NCBI GenBank assembly: GCA_947499095.1
Contig: CANMMR010000007.1
Location: 171,639 to 235,638, forward strand
From: an uncultured Erythrobacter sp.
GTDB lineage: Bacteria; Pseudomonadota; Alphaproteobacteria; Sphingomonadales; Sphingomonadaceae
Length of the DNA: 64,000 bases
Reading direction: 5' to 3'
Positions 57,419-64,000 of the stretch are shown here, one piece after another; position 1 is the first letter of the stretch, and each line of letters begins with the position of its first letter. The notes under the pieces are model-generated. The model searched no databases, had not been told where the DNA came from, and saw nothing but the letters and a program-made list of their open reading frames with translations. The position numbers were made by a program, and so were the translations under genes.

Positions 57419-57443
57419 AACGGGCGTAGGGCGACCTTGTTCC
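57419..57443 (-). promoter_or_regulatory. Candidate EcfG promoter for the DUF3597 gene
   Basis: On the minus strand GGAAC (57443-57439), 16 bases, CGTT (57422-57419), matching GGAAC-N16/17-CGTT. DUF3597 begins at 57397. Confidence 0.55.
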
Positions 57444-57499
57444 GCCGTGGAAGCTCTTCGCAAGCTTGCGAGGCGCGCGCGTGGCGCTATGGAAAAGCG

Positions 57500-57709
57500 A
57501 TGCTCGACGCCGTCCTCTCGCTCACCGTCCTTGCCGCGATCCTGCTGTTGATCGGCGCCTTTTTCCTGTGGCGGCGGACCGGCAATGCGAAGAACGCGCT
57601 GCTGATGGTGCTGCTGGCATTCGTGGCCCTGATGAACGTGGCGATCTGGACGCTGCCCGATGCCGGGGGCGAGGCCCCGCTCGAAAAGCTCGAGCAGGGC
57701 GCTCGCTAG
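57500..57709 (+). CDS. Small two-helix membrane protein
   Basis: 69 residues with two hydrophobic helices (LSLTVLAAILLLIGAFFLW and ALLMVLLAFVALMNVAIW). GGAAAAG sits 5 bases before ATG 57500. Convergent with tonB. Unknown function. Confidence 0.65.
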   Translation: MLDAVLSLTVLAAILLLIGAFFLWRRTGNAKNALLMVLLAFVALMNVAIWTLPDAGGEAPLEKLEQGAR

Positions 57710-57714
57710 GGAGC

Positions 57715-58395
57715 TTATTCGGGCAGCTGCCAAAGCACAGATCCGGTGTAGCTTCCGGCAACCGGCTCGCCATTGCCCCCACGCGCGGGTTCGAAGCGGG
57801 CGCGCTTGCTGACGAGGCTGCAGGTCGCCGCGTCCAGCTCGCTATGCCCGGTCGAGCCGGTGACGGTGCAGTTCGACACGCGGCCGTTGGCGGCGATTTC
57901 AAGGCGGAACCTGGCAACTCCTGTCAATTCGCGGCGGGCCCAGCTGGAGCGATAGTCGTTATTCGACAGCCAGCGCCCGGGATCGTTCTTCGGACGGGCG
58001 GGAACCGGCTCGAAGCTGGGCGTGGGAGCAGGCGATGCGGGTTTCGGCAGGACGATATCGCCGAGGCGCGGTGTCGGATTGGGGATCGGTGGCGGGATCA
58101 GATCGGTCGTGTCGATCATCGGTGGCGTCGGTTTGAGATCGAGCTTCGGTGCCGGCGTGAAGATCGGCGGACTCGCGCTTTCCGGGGGGACTGCATCGTC
58201 AGTCGGGGGCGGCGGTGGCGGGGGCGGAGGTAACGTATCGGGAATGTTGCGCGCGTCGATTCGGTTGATGATCTCCGGCATCGCGCCGCTGACCGTAAGC
58301 CCGAAGACCAGCAGTGCGCCGACACCGGCGTGGATGGCGACGACTGCTGCAATACTGCCGACCGACGGACGATTCGATTGGGTGACGTAGGACAT
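57715..58395 (-). CDS. TonB-family energy transducer
   Basis: 226 residues. N-terminal membrane helix (IAAVVAIHAGVGALLVFGL), Pro-rich periplasmic spacer including nine consecutive Pro (about 56-64), and C-terminal TonB domain (VARFRLEIAANGRVSNCTVTGSTG). Couples the proton motive force to outer-membrane receptors. exbB/exbD are not nearby. AGGAG before ATG 58395. Confidence 0.88.
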   Translation of the reverse strand: MSYVTQSNRPSVGSIAAVVAIHAGVGALLVFGLTVSGAMPEIINRIDARNIPDTLPPPPPPPPPTDDAVPPESASPPIFTPAPKLDLKPTPPMIDTTDLIPPPIPNPTPRLGDIVLPKPASPAPTPSFEPVPARPKNDPGRWLSNNDYRSSWARRELTGVARFRLEIAANGRVSNCTVTGSTGHSELDAATCSLVSKRARFEPARGGNGEPVAGSYTGSVLWQLPE

Positions 58396-58450
58396 GGATG
58401 TGCTCCTCTTCCAATGCGGGAGACTTTTTCTGCGACTCCTCGTTCTAGCA

Positions 58451-58478
58451 ATGTTACAACATTACTATGAAACGTCAA
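58451..58478 (-). promoter_or_regulatory. Promoter/operator of the tonB gene
   Basis: Minus strand: TTGACG (58478-58473), 16-base spacer, TAACAT (58456-58451). The -10 and spacer overlap the dyad ATGTT-AC-AACAT (58451-58462), a plausible repressor site. Confidence 0.5.
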
Positions 58479-58586
58479 GTTTGATGAGATTTCGTAACAC
58501 GCGATTTGGATGAGCGACCGAACGGCAGAGTTCGATCTGTGGAGCACCTAAGCGGGTTCTCCGCCTGCGCGCATGCCGGATTTCAA

Positions 58587-58604
58587 GGCCAGCCCTCGCT
58601 GGCC
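58587..58604 (-). terminator. Hairpin downstream of the hydrolase gene
   Basis: Perfect 7-bp stem GGCCAGC/GCTGGCC with a 4-base loop, 12 bases past the hydrolase stop. No strong T run, so termination is tentative. Confidence 0.4.
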
Positions 58605-58615
58605 AATTCACTCCA

Positions 58616-59272
58616 TCACTTGATCGGGCAAGCCGGATCGAGGCGGAAGTCGAGATAATTGTCGACCGACTTCATCAGTTCCGCCTGCTCGTTCTCGAAG
58701 AAGTGGTTGGCGCGCGGAATTTCCTCGTGATGCACGGTGATGTGCTTCTGCGTGCGCAGCTTCTCGACCAGCTTGGTGACCGAATTGGGCTGCACCACCG
58801 TGTCCTGCGCACCGTGGATGAAGATGCCGCTGGCGGGGCAGGGAGCGAGGAAGGAGAAGTCGTACATGCTCGCCGGAGCGCCGATGCTGATCCAGCCGCG
58901 GATTTCCGGGCGGCGCATCAGCAGCTGCATGCCGATGAGCGCGCCGAAGCTGACGCCCGCCACCCAGGTCACTTGCGCTTCGGGATGGACCTGCTGCACC
59001 CAGTCGAGCGCGCTGGCAGCATCGGACAGTTCGCCAACGCCGTTGTCGAAGCTACCCTGGCTACGGCCGACGCCGCGGAAATTGAAGCGCAGGGTGGCGA
59101 AGCCGCGGTTGACGAAGGTCTTGTAAAGCCGCTGCGTCATCTGCTCGTTCATCGTGCCGCCGCCCTGCGGATGCGGGTGCAGAATCATTGCCACCGGCGC
59201 ACGCGGGCGCGGGGCGGGAGAGAAACGGCCTTCGAGACGGCCTTCGGGGCCGGGGAAGATGACGGTCGGCAT
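58616..59272 (-). CDS. Alpha/beta hydrolase (YpfH/dienelactone-type)
   Basis: 218 residues. HPHPQGGGTMNEQM is the oxyanion block, nucleophile Ser in WVAGVSFGALIG (GxSxG), Asp in GAQDTVV, His in PRANHFF. The domain starts PTVIFPGPEGRLEGRF, supporting ATG 59272. Substrate unknown. Divergent from the cysteine desulfurase gene. Confidence 0.88.
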   Translation of the reverse strand: MPTVIFPGPEGRLEGRFSPAPRPRAPVAMILHPHPQGGGTMNEQMTQRLYKTFVNRGFATLRFNFRGVGRSQGSFDNGVGELSDAASALDWVQQVHPEAQVTWVAGVSFGALIGMQLLMRRPEIRGWISIGAPASMYDFSFLAPCPASGIFIHGAQDTVVQPNSVTKLVEKLRTQKHITVHHEEIPRANHFFENEQAELMKSVDNYLDFRLDPACPIK

Positions 59273-59384
59273 GGATGGAGTACCTGTCGAATCTGATGGG
59301 TCGCGCTGGCCATGGGTGGCGCATGCGAGGTCGCGGGCTATATAGGGCTTCCCCGCGATTTCGCAATAATTTCGAGCCCGTATC

Positions 59385-60413
59385 ATTCCCGAACGCATCT
59401 ATCTCGATCACGCCGCCACCACGCCGCTGCGCCCCGAAACGAAAGCGGCGATGGAAGAGGGCTTCCGGCTATGGGCCAACCCCAGTTCGCCGCATGCCGA
59501 AGGGCGCAAGGCGCGCAGCCTGCTGGAGGATGCACGCGAGCGGATCAAGGCGGCGCTGGGATGGGACGGCGAGGTGATCTTCACCAGCGGCGCGAGCGAG
59601 GCGGCCGCGCTGGCTTTGCATAGTGCAAAGGCGGGGGCGCGGCTGGTTTCCGCCGTCGAACATGATTGCATCTTCCAGGCGATGCCGACGGCAGAGCGGC
59701 TGCCGGTGCGACCGGACGGCGCACTCGACCTCGATATACTGGCAGAAGCAGTGCAGCGCGAGCGACCGCTCGTCGCCGTGCAGCACGTGAATTCGGAAAC
59801 CGGCAACCGGCAGGATCTGCAAGCGATTGCGGATATTGTGAAGGATGCTGGCGGATTGCTGCTCGCAGATTGCGCGCAGAGTACCGGCAAGTTCGCCCTG
59901 CCGCCCTGCGACATGGCTGTCCTCTCGGCACACAAGTTCGGCGGTCCGATCGGTGTTGGCGCGCTGCTGATCCGCGATTTCGGTTTGCTCGAGCCCGGTG
60001 GGGGGCATGAGCGCGGTTATCGGCGCGGCACGGAGAACCTGCCCGGCGTGATCGGCATGGCGGCGGCGCTCGAAGCGGTGAAAGACCCTTACCTCGATCC
60101 CTTCGTTCTGGAGCCTGTCAATTCGCTCGAGGGCTTGCTCCCGCTTTCCGACCCCACGCCCTACATCCGCGCCATCGCCATGCCGAACATGAGCGCCACC
60201 GCGCAGGTCATGCGCTTCGACATGGCGGGCATCGCGGTCTCGCAAGGCAGCGCCTGCTCCAGCGGCACGATGAAGACCAGCCGCGTGCTGGAGGCGATGC
60301 AGGTCGAGCCGGAGGTCGCCGCAAACACAATCCGCGTATCGCTCGGCTGGAACACCACCCGCGGCGAGGTGGAACGCTTCTGCGAGGTGTGGTTTGAGAT
60401 GGCAAAAGCATGA
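59385..60413 (+). CDS. Cysteine desulfurase A (IscS/NifS type), probable ATT/ATC start
   Basis: About 342 residues. Fold-I PLP enzyme moving sulfur from cysteine. IYLDHAATTPLRPETKAA precedes the first canonical ATG (59451) and is conserved in the family. The frame behind it holds no ATG, GTG or TTG after TAA 59367; ATC 59382 or ATT 59385 would serve. PLP Lys in VLSAHKFGGPIG, Cys loop SQGSACSSGTMKTS. Overlaps the zinc-ribbon ORF by ATGA. Confidence 0.8.
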   Translation: MPERIYLDHAATTPLRPETKAAMEEGFRLWANPSSPHAEGRKARSLLEDARERIKAALGWDGEVIFTSGASEAAALALHSAKAGARLVSAVEHDCIFQAMPTAERLPVRPDGALDLDILAEAVQRERPLVAVQHVNSETGNRQDLQAIADIVKDAGGLLLADCAQSTGKFALPPCDMAVLSAHKFGGPIGVGALLIRDFGLLEPGGGHERGYRRGTENLPGVIGMAAALEAVKDPYLDPFVLEPVNSLEGLLPLSDPTPYIRAIAMPNMSATAQVMRFDMAGIAVSQGSACSSGTMKTSRVLEAMQVEPEVAANTIRVSLGWNTTRGEVERFCEVWFEMAKA

Positions 60414-60667
60414 CCCAGACTTTTTGGACCTTTTATCTTCGCCTCTGTATGGTCGGTTTGTTCGTCGCGTCGATCGAATACTTAACGTTCCGCACGTTAT
60501 GGTCGTTCACCATCGTTTTCGGAGCGATCGCAATTCTGGCCTTCACCCTGAAATGCCGGTCGTGTGGTCTGCGCGCCTACGATCATCGCATCGCAACACA
60601 TTTTCATGGACACGAGACATTGAAGGATTGTCCGAATTGCCACCAGCCGATGGTGGAACAGGCATGA
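60410..60667 (+). CDS. Small membrane protein with zinc-ribbon cysteines
   Basis: 85 residues. Two hydrophobic helices (LCMVGLFVASIEYL, FTIVFGAIAILAFTL) then CRSCG...HFHGH...CPNCHQP, a likely metal site. Coupled on both sides to desulfurase genes (ATGA overlaps). Function unknown. Confidence 0.65.
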   Translation: MTQTFWTFYLRLCMVGLFVASIEYLTFRTLWSFTIVFGAIAILAFTLKCRSCGLRAYDHRIATHFHGHETLKDCPNCHQPMVEQA

Positions 60668-61758
60668 TCTATCTCGACTACCAGGCCACCACCCCTCTCG
60701 CGCCCGAGGCGCGCGATGCAATGCTGCGCTGGCTCGACGGGCCGGGCGGCACCGGTTTCGGCAATCCGCACAGCCCGCACCGCATGGGACGACAGGCCAA
60801 GGCGGCCATCGAATTGGCGCGCGAGCAGGTCGCGGCGCTGTTCCCGGCAGGCGGCAAGGTGATCTTCACCGGCGGCGCGACTGAGGCGATCAATCTCGCT
60901 ATCCGCGGAAGCGGCAAGGGCGGAGCGGTCTCTATCTCTGCCATCGAGCATGCTGCGGTGCTCGACACCGCGGAGGATGCAGGCAAGTGCCATGTGCTGA
61001 ACGTCGCCAAGAACGGGCAGTGCAATACGAAGCAGGATTTACCCAGCGACACACGCCTCGTCTGCCTGATGCAGGTCAACAACGAGATCGGGACGATCCA
61101 GCCGACCATCGAATGGCATCGCAAGGCGAAGGAGAACAACGCGCTCTATTTCTGCGACGCGGTGCAGGCCTATGGCCGGATCGAACTGACCGGTGCGGAC
61201 ATGATCGCCATTTCAGCCCACAAGTTTCACGGGCCTAAGGGCATCGGCGCACTGTGGGTGCGCGAAGGACTGTCGCTGGACGAGGTGCAGACCGGCGGCG
61301 GGCAGGAATTCGGCATGCGCTCTGGCACATTGTCGCCTGCATTGGTCGCCGGCATGGGTGCTGCCGCGCAGGAGGCGAAAGACCGGATGGAGGAGGATGC
61401 GGAGCATGTGCAGAAGCTCTGGAAGCGCGCCAGCGAGCTGTTCGAGAATTGGGAGCTGAACGGCAGCGCGGAGGCGCGCTGGCACGGCAATCTCAACATT
61501 CGCCCGCGCGGGCCGAACGGCGGCGGGCTCGACGTGAACCGGCTGATGAGCGACGTGCGCGACGTGATGTTCTCCGCCGGCTCCGCCTGCGCCAGCGGAT
61601 CGGGCCGGACGAGCCATGTACTCGAAGCGATCGGCCTGCCGAAGAAGCTTGCCAAGGCCTCCATCCGGCTCGGCTTCGGGCGCCATACCACGATGGACGA
61701 GATCGAGCAGGCCGCGGAGAAGATCAACACCGCGGCAAAAGCGCAGGGCGCGCTGTGA
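60664..61758 (+). CDS. Cysteine desulfurase B
   Basis: 364 residues. Begins IYLDYQATTPLAPEARDAM; PLP Lys in ISAHKFHGPKGIGAL, mobile Cys loop GSACASGSGRTSHVLEAI. ATG 60664 overlaps the previous stop; the ferredoxin start GTG 61755 overlaps this stop. The tandem pair likely arose by duplication and may use different sulfur acceptors. Confidence 0.92.
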   Translation: MIYLDYQATTPLAPEARDAMLRWLDGPGGTGFGNPHSPHRMGRQAKAAIELAREQVAALFPAGGKVIFTGGATEAINLAIRGSGKGGAVSISAIEHAAVLDTAEDAGKCHVLNVAKNGQCNTKQDLPSDTRLVCLMQVNNEIGTIQPTIEWHRKAKENNALYFCDAVQAYGRIELTGADMIAISAHKFHGPKGIGALWVREGLSLDEVQTGGGQEFGMRSGTLSPALVAGMGAAAQEAKDRMEEDAEHVQKLWKRASELFENWELNGSAEARWHGNLNIRPRGPNGGGLDVNRLMSDVRDVMFSAGSACASGSGRTSHVLEAIGLPKKLAKASIRLGFGRHTTMDEIEQAAEKINTAAKAQGAL

Positions 61759-62084
61759 AGGTCGAGTTCACGAAATCAAAGGGCGAGATCGTCATCGCCG
61801 AGTGCGAGCCGGGCGACAATCTGCTGCGCGTGGCCCAGGCAGCAGGTCTGCCGCTGGAAGGAACGTGCGAGGGGCAAATGGCCTGCTCCACCTGCCACGT
61901 CATCGTCGCGCCCGAATGGTTCGACCGGCTCGACGAAGCCAGCGAGGAGGAAGAGGACATGCTCGACCTGGCGGCAGGTGTTGCGCGGACCAGCCGGCTA
62001 TCCTGCCAGATCGACCTGACCGAAGCGCTCGACGGGTTGGCGGTTTCGATCCCCGCCGAAAGCCACGATATGCGGCGGTTCTAG
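61755..62084 (+). CDS. ISC-type 2Fe-2S ferredoxin
   Basis: 109 residues, adrenodoxin-like. Cluster Cys in CEGQMACSTC (C-x5-C-x2-C) plus SCQI. Supplies electrons for Fe-S assembly. GTG 61755, coupled to desulfurase B. Overlaps the convergent MscS gene by 4 bases. Confidence 0.9.
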   Translation: MKVEFTKSKGEIVIAECEPGDNLLRVAQAAGLPLEGTCEGQMACSTCHVIVAPEWFDRLDEASEEEEDMLDLAAGVARTSRLSCQIDLTEALDGLAVSIPAESHDMRRF

Positions 62085-63781
62085 CCTTCCGCGTCCATTC
62101 GCACTTCGCGTTCGCGCGGGAGGAAGGCAGGCGCGGGTTCGTGACCGGCGGCAGCATCGAGGCGGGAGGCGGCGGCAAGCATGTGTTCGCGCAGGCGGCA
62201 ATGCATGCTCCAGCCTGTCTTCGGATCCTCGGCTCGCACCATGAAGCGCACCGTCATCGCCCGCGCATTCTCCGAGATCACTTCGCATACCGCATCGTCC
62301 GGATCGATCACATCCTCGTCGTTCTCGACGAATTCGCGGAACGGTTCGCGCAGCGCGTCGACATCGGCGCGATTGTCCAATTCCAGCTCGACATGCATCA
62401 TCAGGCTCGGGTCCTGCTTGGTCCAGTTCTCGAAACTGTCGCTGGTGAAGTCGCCGAGTGGTGCGATCACCCGACGCTCGTCCCAGGTCCGCAGGCGTAA
62501 ATGGGTGAAGCCGATCTTCTCGACATAGCACCACTGTCCGCAATAATAGATCGCATCGCCGATCCGCGCGGTCTGCGCGAACGCGATCTGCACGCTGGAC
62601 ATGATATCGCCCAGCACCTTGCGCGCGGCGAATACGAGCACGAGGCCGATCACGCCTGCCGAGGCGATGATCGAGAAGCCGAGCGTGTTCGAGATATTGC
62701 TGGCGACGAGCAGGAAGCCGATCCCGGCCAGCAGCAACAAGGCGGTGACGATCCGCCTGATCGCGCTCATCTTCGTATAGAAGTTGCGATCCGCGTTGTT
62801 TTCTGCCGCTTCGAGCTTGTCCGTCCGGCGCGATGTGGCGAAGTCGAACAGATAATCGATGACCGCGAGCGCAATCCCGATGATCGCGGCGAGGATGAGC
62901 ACCAGCTGGAGCGGATCGAGCAGGTCCTTGACCGGCCCGGACAAGCGGAAGAACGTCGTCCGCACGAGCGCGAAGGTGCCGGCAAAGGCCAGCAGTGTCG
63001 CTGGCAGGTGCACCGCCTGTAGGATGCCGTAGAGCTTGGTGTCCTCGTCCAGCCGGTGCCGCCACTGATTGATCGCGAAATAGATCAGTGCTGCAGCAAA
63101 GGCTGCGACCAGCAGGATCAGCGGCAGAGCGATCACTTCCCACCAGGCGAGCGTCCAGAACGCCTGCTTGCGCAGCGGCGCGGGCAGAGCCTCCTCGAAA
63201 TTGCTGGGTCCGTAAATGAAATAAAGCTGCGGGACATTGGCGACGCTCTGCAGGCTGAACACCCACAGGGGCTCGCTGCCGGGCGCCTGCACGCGCGCGA
63301 TCCTGATCGGGACGGTCCGGTTTTCGACTTCGAGATAGCCGATCACGATCGAGCGTCGCGGCGCGCCGGCCATCGGATCCTTGCTCGTCGTGGTCGTGTC
63401 GACGGCATCGGGGCGGTCGGGCAGCGAGGCCCAGTCGATTGCGACCGTCCGGTGAAGCAGGTCGTAGAGCTTGGCCGAAAGATCCTGCGGCGAATCCGCA
63501 TTCGCCGTCCGATCGACGTTAGCGAGGTCCAGTGCAGCCGAAGCCCGCTCCCAATCGCCGCGCTCGCCGGCGGCCATGAAGCTTTCCATGAGGCCCATGG
63601 GCGTATCGAGCTCTAGCGGGCTGGCAGCCCCGCCGCCCTTCTGCAGCGTCTCCACTTGATAGACGTAGGGCGAGGGATCCTGCGCCACCTGACGCTCGGA
63701 CTGGGCCGATGCAGTCCAGGCGATAGCGATGAAAAGGGCTGCGATAAGCAGCGAGATTTGTTGCAGAATTCTGTTCCCCAT
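62081..63781 (-). CDS. Large MscS-domain mechanosensitive channel
   Basis: 566 residues with signal peptide (LLIAALFIAIAWTASAQ). Periplasmic/N-terminal domain to ~235, then about five membrane helices, the MscS channel block (AAGVIGLVLVFAARKVLGDIMS cited in part: VLVFAARKVLGDIMSS) and C-terminal cytosolic part. ATG 63781 chosen at the signal peptide; the frame extends into the IS only through IS sequence. The IS lies 145 bases upstream and may affect its promoter. Confidence 0.88.
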   Translation of the reverse strand: MGNRILQQISLLIAALFIAIAWTASAQSERQVAQDPSPYVYQVETLQKGGGAASPLELDTPMGLMESFMAAGERGDWERASAALDLANVDRTANADSPQDLSAKLYDLLHRTVAIDWASLPDRPDAVDTTTTSKDPMAGAPRRSIVIGYLEVENRTVPIRIARVQAPGSEPLWVFSLQSVANVPQLYFIYGPSNFEEALPAPLRKQAFWTLAWWEVIALPLILLVAAFAAALIYFAINQWRHRLDEDTKLYGILQAVHLPATLLAFAGTFALVRTTFFRLSGPVKDLLDPLQLVLILAAIIGIALAVIDYLFDFATSRRTDKLEAAENNADRNFYTKMSAIRRIVTALLLLAGIGFLLVASNISNTLGFSIIASAGVIGLVLVFAARKVLGDIMSSVQIAFAQTARIGDAIYYCGQWCYVEKIGFTHLRLRTWDERRVIAPLGDFTSDSFENWTKQDPSLMMHVELELDNRADVDALREPFREFVENDEDVIDPDDAVCEVISENARAMTVRFMVRAEDPKTGWSMHCRLREHMLAAASRLDAAAGHEPAPAFLPREREVRMDAEG

Positions 63782-63926
63782 GCCGCTTTGAATGCACTTA
63801 TGAGCGGATGCGTCCGGTATTGATGCGCGATCGCAGGTCCACCGGCATCGAGCCAATTGATCGCAGTCGCAGCGAGTCAGTTGTGATTTAGCGCCGGGAG
63901 AGCAATTATGTAGCACAGAAGAACTA

Positions 63927-64000
63927 GGGTCCGGACCCATAAACGGGATTCACAGCAGCATCGAGATGTGATTCACCAGCCTCCAGCGAGGAGGTGTGGT
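63927..64000 (+). mobile_element. IS5-family element, left end (3' truncated by window)
   Basis: 74 bases identical, save one mismatch, to 54122-54195: TIR GGGTCCGGAC and the segment to GAGGAGGTGTGGT. TA precedes it at 63925-63926. Same orientation as the first copy. Confidence 0.9.

Overview
The window is a GC-rich alphaproteobacterial chromosome segment. Gene content and order point to Sphingomonadales, most likely an Erythrobacter/Qipengyuania-type member of the Erythrobacteraceae. The clues are a LOV photoreceptor next to an HWE-family kinase, EcfG-type GGAAC-N16/17-CGTT promoters, a chvG/chvI-hprK-PTS block beside pckA, a DUF2849/DUF934 sulfite-reductase operon, a serC leader RNA, and many short hairpin repeats of the form GTCATCCCAGCG...CGCTGGGATC. 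It is ordinary core chromosome with a few accessory islands.

Layout. 0-5.7 kb: the end of a trans-sulfuration enzyme, an MscS channel, then an assimilatory sulfur operon (cobA, DUF2849, cysI, DUF934, cysH). 5.7-8.9 kb: epimerase, proB, obgE. 9-13.4 kb: a sensory locus with a single-domain response regulator behind an EcfG-type promoter, facing a translationally coupled pair (short LOV protein plus a 1143-residue CheB-CheR-PAS-HWE kinase). 13.4-18.4 kb: tRNA-Thr, an RNase H-like protein that seems to start at ATC, rarA, a PadR regulator with a Gly-Pro-rich N-terminus, a membrane protein and a glycosyltransferase. 18.5-22.6 kb: serC-serA-hisZ. 22.6-28.3 kb: GST, trhO, aldo/keto reductase and a secreted DUF1501/DUF1800 pair. 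28.5-36 kb: purA, L,D-transpeptidase, a winged-helix protein, siroheme synthase N-domain, lysA, small lipoprotein, argH, TlpA-like lipoprotein, tRNA-Val. 36-45 kb: asparaginase, oxidoreductase, truA, fmt, recR, def, a Cys-rich copper-type protein, rmuC, and a small GIY-YIG nuclease bracketed by inverted REPs. 45-52 kb: rRNA methyltransferase, HPr, EIIA, rapZ, hprK, chvG, chvI and the divergent pckA. 52-55 kb: DUF937 protein, glutaminyl cyclase, and an AT-rich island. 55-64 kb: DUF885 lipoprotein, DUF3597, tonB, hydrolase, two cysteine desulfurases with a ferredoxin, a large MscS protein and the start of a second IS copy.

The most novel item is the AT-rich island at 53.6-55.1 kb. Three tiny ORFs lie in tandem on the minus strand. 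Two encode peptides with leaders ending EIAGG followed by about 30 hydrophobic, glycine-rich residues, as in double-glycine (class II/IIb-like) bacteriocins. An 847-bp IS5-family element sits exactly between the Shine-Dalgarno and the start codon of the first peptide. Removing it and one TA duplication restores GGAG-7 nt-ATG. The transposase reading frame carries a stop codon, and a second copy begins at 63927 in the same orientation.

Functional links: cobA (1.9 kb) and the siroheme synthase N-domain (31.4 kb) together supply siroheme to cysI. The ChvG/ChvI-HprK-EIIA-HPr cluster next to pckA is a known alphaproteobacterial arrangement joining envelope/acid signalling to carbon control. Two genes (13616-14488 and 59385-60413) keep conserved N-termini but have no ATG, GTG or TTG in frame, and appear to use ATC or ATT starts.
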